A stretch of DNA of 64,000 bases from JAVBNT01 sp031551355 (GTDB lineage: Bacteria > Vulcanimicrobiota > CADAWZ01): assembly GCA_031551355.1 (NCBI GenBank), contig JAVBNT010000012.1:67041-131040 (forward strand), read 5' to 3'. The notes beneath the pieces were generated by a model. It worked only from the letters and a program-made list of their open reading frames with translations, was not told the DNA's origin and searched no databases. How positions within the stretch are numbered: position 1 is the stretch's first letter; each line of letters starts with the position of its first letter. A program made the translations under genes and the position numbers. Of the stretch, positions 49,859 to 58,548 are shown in pieces.

Positions 49859-50761
49859 ATGGCTGGTATTATTGTCGAATGTGTACCTAATTTTTCGGAG
49901 GGAATAAGAGCTGACGTTATAAACGCTATTGCAGATGCGTTTAGAGCCGTGAAGGGCTGCCGTGTTTTGGATGTGAAGCCGGATAAAGATCACAACAGAA
50001 CAGTATATACGGTTATCGGTTCTCCCGATGCGGTGAAGAACGGTCTGTTGGCGGCCATAGAGATTGCCGTTAAAAATATTGATATGAATACCCATAAAGG
50101 CGAGCATCCGCGTTTGGGTGCCTGTGACGTGGCTCCCTTTATTCCTATTGCCGGTATAACAATGGAAGAATGCGTATCTCTGTCCAGAGAGGCTGCAAAT
50201 GAAATTTGGCAGCGTTTCTCGATACCTGTTTATTATTATGAGGAGGCGGCGCTTACTCCGGAAAGGATTAACCTTGCGGAAATAAGAAAGGGCGAGTATG
50301 AAGGCATAAAGGCTGAGATTCATCTTCCGCACAGGAAACCTGATGTGGGTGAAGCCAGACTCCATCCGACTGCCGGTGCCATTGTTGTAGGGGCCAGAAA
50401 ACCTTTGATTGCTTACAATGTCAACCTGAATACTGCAGATATAGGTGTTGCCAAAGCCGTTGCCAAGCGTGTCAGGGCTAAAGCCGGAGGTCTTGCTTTT
50501 GTTAAGGCGATGGGAGTTATGCTTTCCGAAAGAAATCTTGCTCAGGTCTCAATGAATTTGACAGATTTTTCCAAATCGGCTGTTTACACGGTTTTTGAAA
50601 TGGTTAAAATGGAGGCCGCCAGATTTGGAGTTGCTGCCGTCGGCAGTGAAGTTGTCGGACTGTTGCCGCTTGAAGCTCTTGTCGAGTCGGCGAGATATTA
50701 TCTGCAGTTGGAAGATTTTCAGACTTCACAGATTTTGGAGACACATTTGATTGGTGAGTAA
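49859..50761 (+). CDS. ftcD: Glutamate formimidoyltransferase
   Basis: 300 residues from ATG 49859, with GGGAGG 4 bases before; the open frame extends 30 codons further upstream but without a site. The protein is the formiminotransferase N- and C-subdomains only: IVECVPNFSEGIRADVINAIADAF, DKDHNRTVYTVIG, THKGEHPRLGACDVAPFIPI, then VGEARLHPTAGAIVVGARKPLIAYNVNL. It transfers the formimino group of N-formimino-glutamate to tetrahydrofolate, giving glutamate and 5-formimino-THF. The cyclodeaminase that acts next is a separate gene at 52111, whereas animals fuse the two. It is followed by hutI at a 34-base gap. Confidence 0.95.
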   Translation: MAGIIVECVPNFSEGIRADVINAIADAFRAVKGCRVLDVKPDKDHNRTVYTVIGSPDAVKNGLLAAIEIAVKNIDMNTHKGEHPRLGACDVAPFIPIAGITMEECVSLSREAANEIWQRFSIPVYYYEEAALTPERINLAEIRKGEYEGIKAEIHLPHRKPDVGEARLHPTAGAIVVGARKPLIAYNVNLNTADIGVAKAVAKRVRAKAGGLAFVKAMGVMLSERNLAQVSMNLTDFSKSAVYTVFEMVKMEAARFGVAAVGSEVVGLLPLEALVESARYYLQLEDFQTSQILETHLIGE

Positions 50762-50795
50762 TAGTAATCAGGATATGAAAAAGGAGCGGATTTTT

Positions 50796-52070
50796 TTGAA
50801 AGCGGACTTTATATTGTATGCAAATCAGTTGTTGACCTGTTCCCCCGGAGGCAGTATCAGAAGGGGGCAGGCAATGTCTGATGTTGGACTGATAGAGGGC
50901 GGTGCCGTGGCTGTAGCCGATGGAAAAGTCGTTGCTGTCGGTACCGCTTCGGAGATCGATTTGCAATATTCTTCGGAGATAAAGCTGTCTTACGGCGTTA
51001 TCATGCCCTCTCTTGTTGACGCCCATACTCATCCGGTTTTTGCCGGCTCCAGGGTTGACGAGTATATCATGAAGGCTAATGGAGCAACTTATATGGAAAT
51101 TCTTGAAAATGGCGGCGGTATACTTAGTACCGTAAGGGCTACAAGAAGGACCGGCACTGATGAGCTTCTTGAATTGGCTCTGTCAAGACTTGACCGCATG
51201 CTAAGTCATGGAACTTCTCTGATAGAAGCTAAAAGCGGATATGGACTTTCCGTTGATGAAGAACTGCGTCATTTAAGACTTTTGAAACGGCTGAAAGAAT
51301 TACATCCGATGGAAATTATCTCTACTTTTTTGGGAGCACATGCCGTCCCGGAAGAGTATAAAGGAAAAAGAGAAGATTACGTGTCATTGGTATGTGATGA
51401 AATGCTTCCGCGTATTGCCTCTGAAAATCTTGCTGATTTTGTCGATGTTTTTTGCGAGGAGGGGGCTTTCAGCCTTGATGAGACTGCGAGAATAATTGAG
51501 GCTGCCAAAAAATTCGGACTGCCGTCCAGGATTCATGCCGAGCAGTTCAATTCGCTTGGCGGTGCTCTCATGTCTGCTAAGATGGGAGCTTTTTCCTGCG
51601 ATCATCTTTTAATGCTGTCGCTTTCGGATATAGAAGAGCTTGCTCGTCTTGATACTGTCTGTATTTTTCTGCCCGGCTCTGAGTTTTTTCTGAATATACG
51701 CGATTACGGGCCGGCGCGCAGTGCTATTGACAAGGGCGTTCCGGTAGCAATTGCTACCGATTTTAACGCCGGCAGCTGTCTGTCGGAGTCGCTTCCCGTT
51801 GCCATGTCTATCGCTGTACTGCAGATGCAGTTTTTGCCGGAAGAAGCAATTATTTCTGCGACGGTAAATGCTGCTGCCAGCCTTGGAAGGGCTGATGTTG
51901 CCGGCTCGATAGAAAAGGGACGCAGTGCGGATTTTTTGTGTATTGACTGTGATGACTACAGGCAATGGCTTTATCATTTCGGTGTTAACATGACTGCTGC
52001 TGTGTTTAAAAAAGGCACCGTTGTTTATGAGGCGTCCAAGGTGCGCCGGTTTATTGCGTCAGATAATTAG
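50796..52070 (+). CDS. hutI: Imidazolonepropionase
   Basis: 424 residues from TTG 50796, chosen for AAGGAG 9 bases upstream; ATG 50775 has no usable site. The amidohydrolase barrel has metal ligands in VDAHTHPVF, EAKSGYGL, LGAHAVPEEYKG, RIHAEQFN and ATDFNAGSC. It opens the ring of 4-imidazolone-5-propanoate to N-formimino-L-glutamate, the substrate of the enzyme encoded just upstream. Length is normal. The gene order ftcD-hutI-cyclodeaminase defines the lower half of histidine degradation; hutH and hutU are not within the window. Confidence 0.95.
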   Translation: MKADFILYANQLLTCSPGGSIRRGQAMSDVGLIEGGAVAVADGKVVAVGTASEIDLQYSSEIKLSYGVIMPSLVDAHTHPVFAGSRVDEYIMKANGATYMEILENGGGILSTVRATRRTGTDELLELALSRLDRMLSHGTSLIEAKSGYGLSVDEELRHLRLLKRLKELHPMEIISTFLGAHAVPEEYKGKREDYVSLVCDEMLPRIASENLADFVDVFCEEGAFSLDETARIIEAAKKFGLPSRIHAEQFNSLGGALMSAKMGAFSCDHLLMLSLSDIEELARLDTVCIFLPGSEFFLNIRDYGPARSAIDKGVPVAIATDFNAGSCLSESLPVAMSIAVLQMQFLPEEAIISATVNAAASLGRADVAGSIEKGRSADFLCIDCDDYRQWLYHFGVNMTAAVFKKGTVVYEASKVRRFIASDN

Positions 52071-52110
52071 AGGTTTATAACAAGATTAATGAAAGGGGTT
52101 TTATAATAAT

Positions 52111-52725
52111 ATGTTTTCCGACATGGCATTGAAAAATTTTGTATCGGAGGTTTCTTCTTCCGCACCTACACCTGGAGGCGGCTCCGTCAGTGCGCTTGGA
52201 GCGGCTCTTGCAGCATCTCTTTTTGAGATGGTGGTCAGGATTTCCTATAAAAATATAGAGGAAGACATGGCCGAATATTTGTCGGTTCTGGAACCGCTGA
52301 GAAAAGAGGCTTCGGAACTTATTGACAGGGATTCGGAAGCCTTTAAACAGGTCATGGCCGCATATGCTTTACCAAAATCAACCGATGAAGATAAAAAGCT
52401 CAGGAGCGAAGCTATTCAGGAATCATTGAAAAATGCTGCATTAACCCCTATGCGGACTGCTCAGGTTTGTATGGCATTGATGCGGCTGACGGCGGAGATA
52501 GCTTTGATCTCCAAGGAAAGCTGTGTTTCGGATGTGGCTGTTGCGTTTCATTTCGCTGAATCAGGTTTTAAGGGGGCCATCTATAATGTGGTCATAAATA
52601 TTTCTTCCATAAAGGACGAGTCATTTGCCTCCGAAACCAGAGAGAGTATTGCCGGGCTTGAAGAGTGGTACAATAATAACTGCAGTTCAATAGAGACGGT
52701 TTTGCGTCAGCGTTTGAATATGTAG
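52111..52725 (+). CDS. fchA: Formimidoyltetrahydrofolate cyclodeaminase
   Basis: 204 residues; AAAGGGG lies before ATG 52111. The N-terminal motif SSAPTPGGGSVSALGAALAASL is the signature of the cyclodeaminase family. The rest is helical with SEAFKQVMAAYALPK and SDVAVAFHFAESGFKGAIYNVVIN. It converts 5-formimino-THF to 5,10-methenyl-THF and ammonia, so histidine carbon enters the C1-folate pool. Third gene of the histidine/folate operon; a bidirectional terminator follows (52735-52808). Confidence 0.93.
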   Translation: MFSDMALKNFVSEVSSSAPTPGGGSVSALGAALAASLFEMVVRISYKNIEEDMAEYLSVLEPLRKEASELIDRDSEAFKQVMAAYALPKSTDEDKKLRSEAIQESLKNAALTPMRTAQVCMALMRLTAEIALISKESCVSDVAVAFHFAESGFKGAIYNVVINISSIKDESFASETRESIAGLEEWYNNNCSSIETVLRQRLNM

Positions 52726-52734
52726 CGGAAATAT

Positions 52735-52808
52735 AAAAAAATCACCTTTTCCGTTTAAAATAGAAAAATCAGATTATCTATTTTATCAGGTTAAAGGTGA
52801 TTTTTTTA
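52735..52808. terminator. Bidirectional terminator between fchA and rpsT
   Basis: AAAAAATCACCTTT and AAAGGTGATTTTTT form a perfect 14-bp stem with an inner AAAATAG/CTATTTT pair. A-runs and T-runs on either side allow termination in both directions. Confidence 0.85.
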
Positions 52809-52827
52809 TTAAGGTTAAACAGTCAGA

Positions 52828-53103
52828 TTATGCAGCCGATACTTTGTTTAACTTTTTCATAAGCCTTGACTTCTTACGGGCAGCTTTATTTTTGTGGATA
52901 ATACCTTTTATGGAAACGCTGTCAATTGCTTTTACGGCTTTTCTGACAAGTTCCGTTGCGCTCTGCTCTTTATCGGTAATTGCTGTAGCAGCTTTTTTGA
53001 AAGCAGTTTTTACGGCAGATTTTGCAGCAGTATTTCTGATGTTGCGAACCTTTGACTGCTCCAGTCTTTTTTCTTCCGTTGATCTTCTTTTTTTCTCGGC
53101 CAC
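52828..53103 (-). CDS. rpsT: 30S ribosomal protein S20
   Basis: 91 residues from GTG 53103, with AAGGAGG 8 bases upstream. The chain is nearly all basic helix: KRRSTEEKRLEQSKVRNIRNTAAKSAVKTAFKKA, then IHKNKAARKKSRLMKKLNK, the S20 signature. S20 binds 16S rRNA early in 30S assembly. A GTG start for S20 is also seen in other bacteria (E. coli uses TTG), where it allows translational feedback. It is a monocistronic gene with a strong promoter (53169-53197). Confidence 0.96.
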   Translation of the reverse strand: MAEKKRRSTEEKRLEQSKVRNIRNTAAKSAVKTAFKKAATAITDKEQSATELVRKAVKAIDSVSIKGIIHKNKAARKKSRLMKKLNKVSAA

Positions 53104-53168
53104 GCTGAGTTCCTCCTTATTGGGATTCCCTATTTGGGATTATTTATTTAATAATGAAAATCTGATAC

Positions 53169-53197
53169 ATTATACCATGGTGCCGGCAGTAATGCAA
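53169..53197 (-). promoter_or_regulatory. rpsT promoter
   Basis: Minus strand: -35 TTGCAT (53192-53197), 17-base spacer, -10 TATAAT (53169-53174) preceded by TGG, an extended -10. About 65 bases of leader follow before the GTG. Confidence 0.8.
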
Positions 53198-53516
53198 TAG
53201 AAGTTTTTATTAATTGCCGATTATATTTTTTTAATTTTTTGGAGGCGATAATAGCTGTTTATTGCCGTGTTCACAAATATTTTACATTTAAGCGTTTTTT
53301 TTACTCTCTTAATTAATATTCCGATAATCTTGATGAGTCATACTTATGTCATAGTATTATTTACAGAGGAGGTATGTTTATGAGTATTGGTTTGAGCGTA
53401 AACCGCTTTTTGCTCTGCGGGACTTTTGTTGATGGTTTTGTTGCCGGTTGTTTTTTTCTGCAGCCGATTCCTCAGGTGTGGCATTTGGTGAAGGCGTAAA
53501 CTGTTTGTCTGGGAGT
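53198..53516. other. Intergenic region between rpsT promoter and C39 gene
   Basis: About 320 bases, AT-rich at first. It holds a 39-codon frame with a strong ribosome-binding site (53380-53499), listed separately. Nothing else was recognised. Confidence 0.5.
53380..53499 (+). CDS. Possible 39-residue hydrophobic peptide
   Basis: GAGGAGG (53367-53373) stands 7 bases before ATG 53380, as good a site as any in the window. The frame encodes 39 residues, mostly hydrophobic with two Cys (RFLLCGTFVDGFVAGCFF), and stops at 53499, 17 bases before the convergent C39 gene. It could be a small membrane peptide or the start of a frameshifted exported protein: another frame carries on from about 53448 for some distance. 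The evidence is the ribosome-binding site alone. Confidence 0.35.
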   Translation: MSIGLSVNRFLLCGTFVDGFVAGCFFLQPIPQVWHLVKA

Positions 53517-54518
53517 CTAGCTTTCAAACGGTTTGATTATATAACCGATTCCTCCGGCGTTTCCCAGCCATGCCTGCGAAAATTCGCCGCGGTCATAATT
53601 TACAATACCGTCTTCCCTGTCGGTTCCTGCACTGTCGCGGCAGATCGGGTTACCGTTTTTGTCAAAGCCGCTTATAACAAGGACATGGCCATGGGAAAAA
53701 CTTGCCGGTGCTTTTTTAAGTGTGTTTTTTTCATAGCATATGCATGCTATGACCGGGATGTTTTGTGCGATTTTATTTTCAGCTTCTTCCATGGTTGCAA
53801 AATATTGTACCCATGCGTCGAATCCATGCTGGGCTGCTGCTGCTGTTGCTCTCCACCACATGCCATAGAGGTTTGTGTCACAGTCATACGTCATGCCGGC
53901 GATTTCCGCTGTAGGGCGCTTAACCCCCCAATAATCCATGACCATCGATACGGATGTCGGGGAACAGATATCTCCCGAAATTTTCGGATTTTCCCAGTAT
54001 TGGGATCTAAAGGGAACTTCCAGTTCCCTGTTTATACCGGTGCTCGTCTGCGGTCCGGTTTTTTTTGGCTGGAAGATGCTGCCGGCAAAAGCCATGCTTA
54101 GTGATTTTATGGTCGGAGAATTCCTGCCTCCAAACATTTTTACTTTGAATTTACAGGATTTCAGTTGTTTTTTCGCAATGAAATGATCGATATTCAAACA
54201 GATATAATCGCAGCCCGTTTCATTATCTACGCCCTTTCTGTTCCAGCTGCCGGCGTTTATCCAGGGAGAATAGTTTTGAAAATCATCACTGAACGATACC
54301 TGAACTTCGTAGGAAGCTCCTTCAGGGCAGTGTATAACCCAGGATGGAATAGCTTCCATGAATATTGTTTTGCTGTTTATCGCTCTGCTGATATATTCGC
54401 CGCAGGCTGCTTTCTTCCTGAGAGATACACCGCTGCCGGTTAAGACGGTTTCCTCGGATAAAAAGCCGCAGTTGCTGCTTGTATTTATCCTGTCAAAAGA
54501 GTAATTTTTGTTCATCAC
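53517..54518 (-). CDS. C39-like papain-fold peptidase
   Basis: 333 residues from ATG 54518 (a second ATG follows directly). Residues about 1-150 form an unassigned beta-rich domain. The C-terminal part matches Peptidase_C39-like proteins: VPFRSQYW lead-in, catalytic Cys in GDICSPTSVSMVMDYWG, catalytic His in HGHVLVISGF, and Asp in CRDSAG. No signal peptide is visible, which is unusual if it acts outside. It could cleave or tailor peptides or cell-wall links; the substrate is unknown. It starts 2 bases after the DUF3084 gene, so the two form an operon. Confidence 0.85.
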   Translation of the reverse strand: MMNKNYSFDRINTSSNCGFLSEETVLTGSGVSLRKKAACGEYISRAINSKTIFMEAIPSWVIHCPEGASYEVQVSFSDDFQNYSPWINAGSWNRKGVDNETGCDYICLNIDHFIAKKQLKSCKFKVKMFGGRNSPTIKSLSMAFAGSIFQPKKTGPQTSTGINRELEVPFRSQYWENPKISGDICSPTSVSMVMDYWGVKRPTAEIAGMTYDCDTNLYGMWWRATAAAAQHGFDAWVQYFATMEEAENKIAQNIPVIACICYEKNTLKKAPASFSHGHVLVISGFDKNGNPICRDSAGTDREDGIVNYDRGEFSQAWLGNAGGIGYIIKPFES

Positions 54519-54520
54519 TT

Positions 54521-55456
54521 TTATTTTACCGTAAGATATACGTCGAGCGGTCCTCTGTTATCGGTGGCGTTTTGAGCAATGACACTTACTTCACATATTT
54601 TTTTTGAGTTATAGATCTCGTCAATTGTTTCCGTAAGTTTGTTACGGTCTATTTCCAGCAGTTTATATGTGATGGGATTTTCGATCATTCCTTTTCTGAG
54701 TGCGGTGATTTTTGCTTCGACAAGAAGTTTTGAGATCTGGGTAACAACATCTTCCTTTCTTTTCGAACCGTCAATCATTCCTGAAATAACAATTTCATTC
54801 TCATCGAAAACCTTGGGTATATATGACTGTATGGTTAATCTTACGGAAAATTTTTCTCCAAGGAAAGCATAGCTTTCCGCAGCCGGTTTGACGATCACCC
54901 GTCCTTTGATTTTATGGATGGCCTCTATAAGTGTGGCCAGTTCATCTTTATGGTATCCGACTATTTTTCCATTTGGCGGTTCATTGAACGTTGTCTTCAT
55001 TGTTTCGGCTACGTTTTTGCTTTTTAACATGGCTTCGCTGTTAGCATACGCAAGTACTGCTTCCAGTTGTGACTTTATTTCTTCAGGTGTTTTGCTTCCG
55101 TCAACGACAGCCGTCAGCAAAGGCTCTCCCGGCCTATATAAAACTCCTCCGGTTTGTTCCTGTTCTATCGCTTTGGCGGTAAGGCTGGATATTTCCTGTT
55201 GAAATTTTTGCAATCCCGTAAAAAGGGTTCTGACCTCCCATGAGGATGCATAGGCAAATGCGAGAGTCATTACGGCAATGAACGAGCCGGTTAGTGTCGT
55301 TATCAGAATTGACGTATGTCTTGGGCGCAGATTGAGGATCGACATTTTTTTTCTGCCGATGTATCTTCCCAGCTGGTTGCCCAGATAAGAAACCGCCCCG
55401 CCGATTATTGCCAGTGATATGAATGTTAATATTAGTCTGGTCATAAAGTTTTGCAT
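54521..55456 (-). CDS. DUF3084 membrane protein
   Basis: 311 residues from ATG 55456; no clear ribosome-binding site, and Met5 is an alternative start. Two N-terminal membrane helices (LILTFISLAIIGGAVSYL and SILITTLTGSFIAVMTLAFAYA) flank the conserved loop GRYIGRKKMSILNLRPRHTS, diagnostic of DUF3084, a family best known from cyanobacteria. A coiled coil (LFTGLQKFQQEISSL) and an extracytoplasmic alpha/beta domain follow. Function unknown. The C39-like gene follows after 2 bases. Confidence 0.88.
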   Translation of the reverse strand: MQNFMTRLILTFISLAIIGGAVSYLGNQLGRYIGRKKMSILNLRPRHTSILITTLTGSFIAVMTLAFAYASSWEVRTLFTGLQKFQQEISSLTAKAIEQEQTGGVLYRPGEPLLTAVVDGSKTPEEIKSQLEAVLAYANSEAMLKSKNVAETMKTTFNEPPNGKIVGYHKDELATLIEAIHKIKGRVIVKPAAESYAFLGEKFSVRLTIQSYIPKVFDENEIVISGMIDGSKRKEDVVTQISKLLVEAKITALRKGMIENPITYKLLEIDRNKLTETIDEIYNSKKICEVSVIAQNATDNRGPLDVYLTVK

Positions 55457-55597
55457 TCTAATCTAAAATTTTTTACATGAAATTCTCTCTGTTACGGCGG
55501 TCTACCTTCTTGCATAAAAATCAGTAAAGGTTTTTAGTGCCCGGGAATAGTATTTCACTTTAGAAAATAATAATTGGATTAAAGAGGAGATAACGGA

Positions 55598-56017
55598 GTG
55601 AAATCTTTTACGGAGTATCTTACACTTAATATTCCGAAACGAAGGGATTATATCAATATAACGTCCATGATTTCGGAATTGCTTAAGAAAAGCGGTATTA
55701 GGGAGGGGCTTTGTCTGGTAAATGCCATGCATATTACTGCCAGCGTTTATATAAATGACAATGAAAGCGGTTTGCTACAGGACTATGATTCCTGGCTAGA
55801 AGAACTGGCTCCGCATGAACCTGTAAGCCGTTACCTTCACAACCGTACCGGTGAAGATAACGGTGACGCTCATCTTAAACGTCAGATAATGGGCAGGGAA
55901 GTTGTTGTTGCCGTTACCGGCGGCCGTCTTGATTTCGGTCCCTGGGAGCAGATTTTTTATGCGGAGTTTGACGGCAGGAGAGACAAGAGGGTTTTGGTTA
56001 AAATTATCGGTGAGTAA
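55598..56017 (+). CDS. YjbQ/UPF0047 family protein
   Basis: 139 residues from GTG 55598, with GAGGAG 8 bases before. Motifs of UPF0047: LCLVNAMHITASVYINDNESGLLQDY, RYLHNRTGEDNGDAHLKRQIMG and GPWEQIFYAEFDGRRDKRVLV. Members have been linked to a secondary thiamine-phosphate synthase activity, but the physiological role is unsettled. Conserved His and Asp residues suggest a metal site. Probably an operon with the TPR gene 21 bases downstream. Confidence 0.9.
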   Translation: MKSFTEYLTLNIPKRRDYINITSMISELLKKSGIREGLCLVNAMHITASVYINDNESGLLQDYDSWLEELAPHEPVSRYLHNRTGEDNGDAHLKRQIMGREVVVAVTGGRLDFGPWEQIFYAEFDGRRDKRVLVKIIGE

Positions 56018-56038
56018 TTTTTACGGAGATTTTTATTT

Positions 56039-57151
56039 ATGAGCAGCGTTTTTTTAAAAGATTCACTACTTGCAAAAGCGGAACGGGCCTTTTCATCCCG
56101 GCAGTACGAGACTGCCGAAGGTTATCTGGAGCAGGCGTTTGAGCTTTTCGGCAAAGATTCAGCTACTGTTTTTGTGAAGGCAAGAATGCTTCTTGATTCC
56201 AGAGAGTATTTGCCGGCGGTGAAGTTACTTGAATCTTACCTTGCCGAACAGCCGGACTCACCGGTTGCTTTGATATATCTGGGAACGGTATTTATTTTTT
56301 TGGATGAACCGGCAAAAGCGTCCGATTGTTTTGAAAAGTGTCTTGAAAAATCTCCGGAAAATGTGCTGGCAGCTAATTATTTGACTCTTTGTCGTTTTTT
56401 GTCGGGAGACGAATCGGCCGTGAAGAATTTTCAATTTAAAATTCTGCATGGCAATACGACATTTGCCGCGTTGTTATATGTTGCTCTCTACAGCTATGTA
56501 TACACTGACGAGCTTCAGTCACTTAGAGATAAAGTTAAGGAAGAAGCGGAAAATAGTGATACTGCCTGCGCAGAGAGCGGTGAATCGGAAAATGCCGGTG
56601 ATGGGGACCGGGAAGAAGCTGAACATGCTGATTCCTTACCAACGGAGCTGCCGGAAAAAAAGGATGTTCACAAAAAAAATATGCTTGATTCCATTATCGG
56701 TTTTTTCTACTTTCTGAGAGCTAGCCATGAACTGGGCAGGGAAAATATGAAAAAGGCAATTCCCTTGTTTGCCAGAGCATGTGAATTGGATCCCGGTATT
56801 AGAAGACTCCATTTTTCTTATGGAGAGGCATTGCTTTTTGACAAGCAGTATGACGAATCACTAAAAGAGCTTGAAATATCTTTGCAGGAAGATGGGGAAA
56901 CTCCGGAAGTAATGTTCTATCTGGGAAAGATTTTTCAGAACATGGGATGCTTTGCAAAATCACGTGATTTTTTTGCAAAAGCGATAGATAAATTTTCAAA
57001 ATTTCCTGAGATTTATTTTGCCTATGGAGAAATGGCTTTGGTTGAAGGTGATAAGATGTCGGCGTTTGACTTTTTTAGAAAGGCCTGTGACGGTGATTCC
57101 ATTTCATTGGAAGAGCTGCTGGAAGCGGCAAAGAAAAAAGTGCCCGCTTAA
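56039..57151 (+). CDS. TPR protein
   Basis: 370 residues from ATG 56039 (ACGGAGA upstream). An N-terminal TPR block (about 10-130) has units such as YETAEGYLEQAFELFGKD and PAKASDCFEKCLEKSPEN. An acidic linker rich in Glu/Ser/Asp (about 165-205) follows, then a second TPR block (about 220-365) with AIPLFARACELDPG and SRDFFAKAIDKFSKFPE. No signal peptide. It is the third long TPR protein in the window. Its stop overlaps by 2 bases the stop of the convergent dehydrogenase-like gene. Confidence 0.85.
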   Translation: MSSVFLKDSLLAKAERAFSSRQYETAEGYLEQAFELFGKDSATVFVKARMLLDSREYLPAVKLLESYLAEQPDSPVALIYLGTVFIFLDEPAKASDCFEKCLEKSPENVLAANYLTLCRFLSGDESAVKNFQFKILHGNTTFAALLYVALYSYVYTDELQSLRDKVKEEAENSDTACAESGESENAGDGDREEAEHADSLPTELPEKKDVHKKNMLDSIIGFFYFLRASHELGRENMKKAIPLFARACELDPGIRRLHFSYGEALLFDKQYDESLKELEISLQEDGETPEVMFYLGKIFQNMGCFAKSRDFFAKAIDKFSKFPEIYFAYGEMALVEGDKMSAFDFFRKACDGDSISLEELLEAAKKKVPA

Positions 57152-58455
57152 ATACTCGGTGAAGGCGAGCCGAATGTTATTATATCCATGCCGGATTGTC
57201 TCCATTCCTCATCTCTCCAAATACCCCATACATCCAGAAAGATGCAGTCCTGTTTCACGCTGCCGAGCATTGTCTCCGGTTTGAATTTTTCGAATTCGCT
57301 GTGGTTTGTCATGGCAATGACTGCGTCGGCTTCGTTTAAAAGCGTGTCAAGGCCGTCCGAACTGCACATAGGATCGTAAGCGTATACTTTTGCCCCGCTT
57401 TGTTTCAATATATCTATAAGTCTGATTGCAGGTGATTGCCTGAGATCTTCAACGTCGGCTTTGTAGGCCATGCCAAGGACCCCTATTTTACAGTTTTCTA
57501 TTTGTTTTCCCTTGTATACGAGCCTTGCCTTTAATTTTGTAAATAGATATGCCGGCACGTTTTCATTTAATTTCCAGGCATTAAGGATAAAATCGGGATG
57601 CGGTGTATTGCCGAGAAGAATAAGTCCGTTTTTTGAAAAATTGGGTCCGCCGCATGGTCCCGGTATGGCAATTTTCTCTCTTGGATAATCGTGGTTAAGC
57701 ATATTTATTATATTGTGGACATCGACACCGTAATGTTCGGCAAGGATGGCATATTCATTTGCCAATGCAAAGTTTACATAACGTGATACGTCTGAAAAGA
57801 GCTTTGCCAGTTCGGCGCTTACAGGGTCCGTGGTCAGGCTGCATTTTATGCCTATTTTATCGAATACGTGTCTTGACAGTTCCAGACTGAATTCGTCGTT
57901 GCCGCCGATTATTTGCGGCAGTGTTTCCAGATCCGTCATAATACTGCCGCCCATCATGCGTTCGGGACATACCGTTAAAAAAATCTCCTTGCCCACAGCC
58001 AGCGAGAGCATGTCTTCTATAAAAGGCTTAATAATGTTATTATAGCCCCCGGGAGATACGAGTCCCCTTATGATCAGTAACTGGTTCCTTCTCAGTGCAT
58101 GTTTAAGCGATTTCAGGCAGGATATGAATGCGGTGTAATCCGGAAGAATATCTTCATCCAGAGAAACGTCCACACAGATGAAAATTACGTCGGCAGAAGA
58201 CAGTTTGTCTTCATGAGCTGTAAATTCTATTTTATTGTTTTTGAGAACTTCCTTGAGCAGCCCTTCTGTTCCGGGCTCTTTGTACGGCATTGTTCCATTG
58301 CTCAAAGTTCTTAGTTTTTGTTCACTGATGTCGAAAGCCGTCACCGGAATATTTTTTGAAGCAAGTTTTATGGCAATAGTAATTCCCGAACGGCTTAGAT
58401 TGTAGATGCCTGCCCGGAAATTTCCGCTTTTTATTTTTTTCATCAATTCTTTCAT
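57148..58455 (-). CDS. Nucleotide-sugar dehydrogenase homologue lacking the catalytic Cys
   Basis: 435 residues, the normal length for UDP-glucose/UDP-ManNAc dehydrogenases. Family features: N-terminal Rossmann strand (AGIYNLSRSGITIAIKLA..VTAFD), FICVDVSLDEDILPDYTAF, the central ELAKLFSDVSRYVNFALANEYAI helix, and a C-terminal IGVLGMAYKADVEDLRQSPAIRLI domain. However the GxGxxG is replaced by G-I-Y-N-L-S, and the usual GG.CF active-site Cys is Asn at position 272 (CGGPNFSKN; a Cys four residues earlier is out of register). Loss of dehydrogenase activity or a changed reaction is therefore likely. Sequence error is not suggested, since the frame is clean. Confidence 0.8.
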   Translation of the reverse strand: MKELMKKIKSGNFRAGIYNLSRSGITIAIKLASKNIPVTAFDISEQKLRTLSNGTMPYKEPGTEGLLKEVLKNNKIEFTAHEDKLSSADVIFICVDVSLDEDILPDYTAFISCLKSLKHALRRNQLLIIRGLVSPGGYNNIIKPFIEDMLSLAVGKEIFLTVCPERMMGGSIMTDLETLPQIIGGNDEFSLELSRHVFDKIGIKCSLTTDPVSAELAKLFSDVSRYVNFALANEYAILAEHYGVDVHNIINMLNHDYPREKIAIPGPCGGPNFSKNGLILLGNTPHPDFILNAWKLNENVPAYLFTKLKARLVYKGKQIENCKIGVLGMAYKADVEDLRQSPAIRLIDILKQSGAKVYAYDPMCSSDGLDTLLNEADAVIAMTNHSEFEKFKPETMLGSVKQDCIFLDVWGIWRDEEWRQSGMDIITFGSPSPSI

Positions 58456-58548
58456 ACCAGGCTCCTTTATGCGGAAGTTGCAAAAAAATCAATATTATGT
58501 TAGACTTCCACCCAATAAAAAATATTTTATGGAACTTGAGAAAACACA

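Noticed and set aside
53448..54101. 217-codon plus-strand frame over the C39-like gene
   Set aside because: The C39 gene carries catalytic motifs; the antisense frame has no start site of its own, although its first codons may relate to the 39-codon frame.
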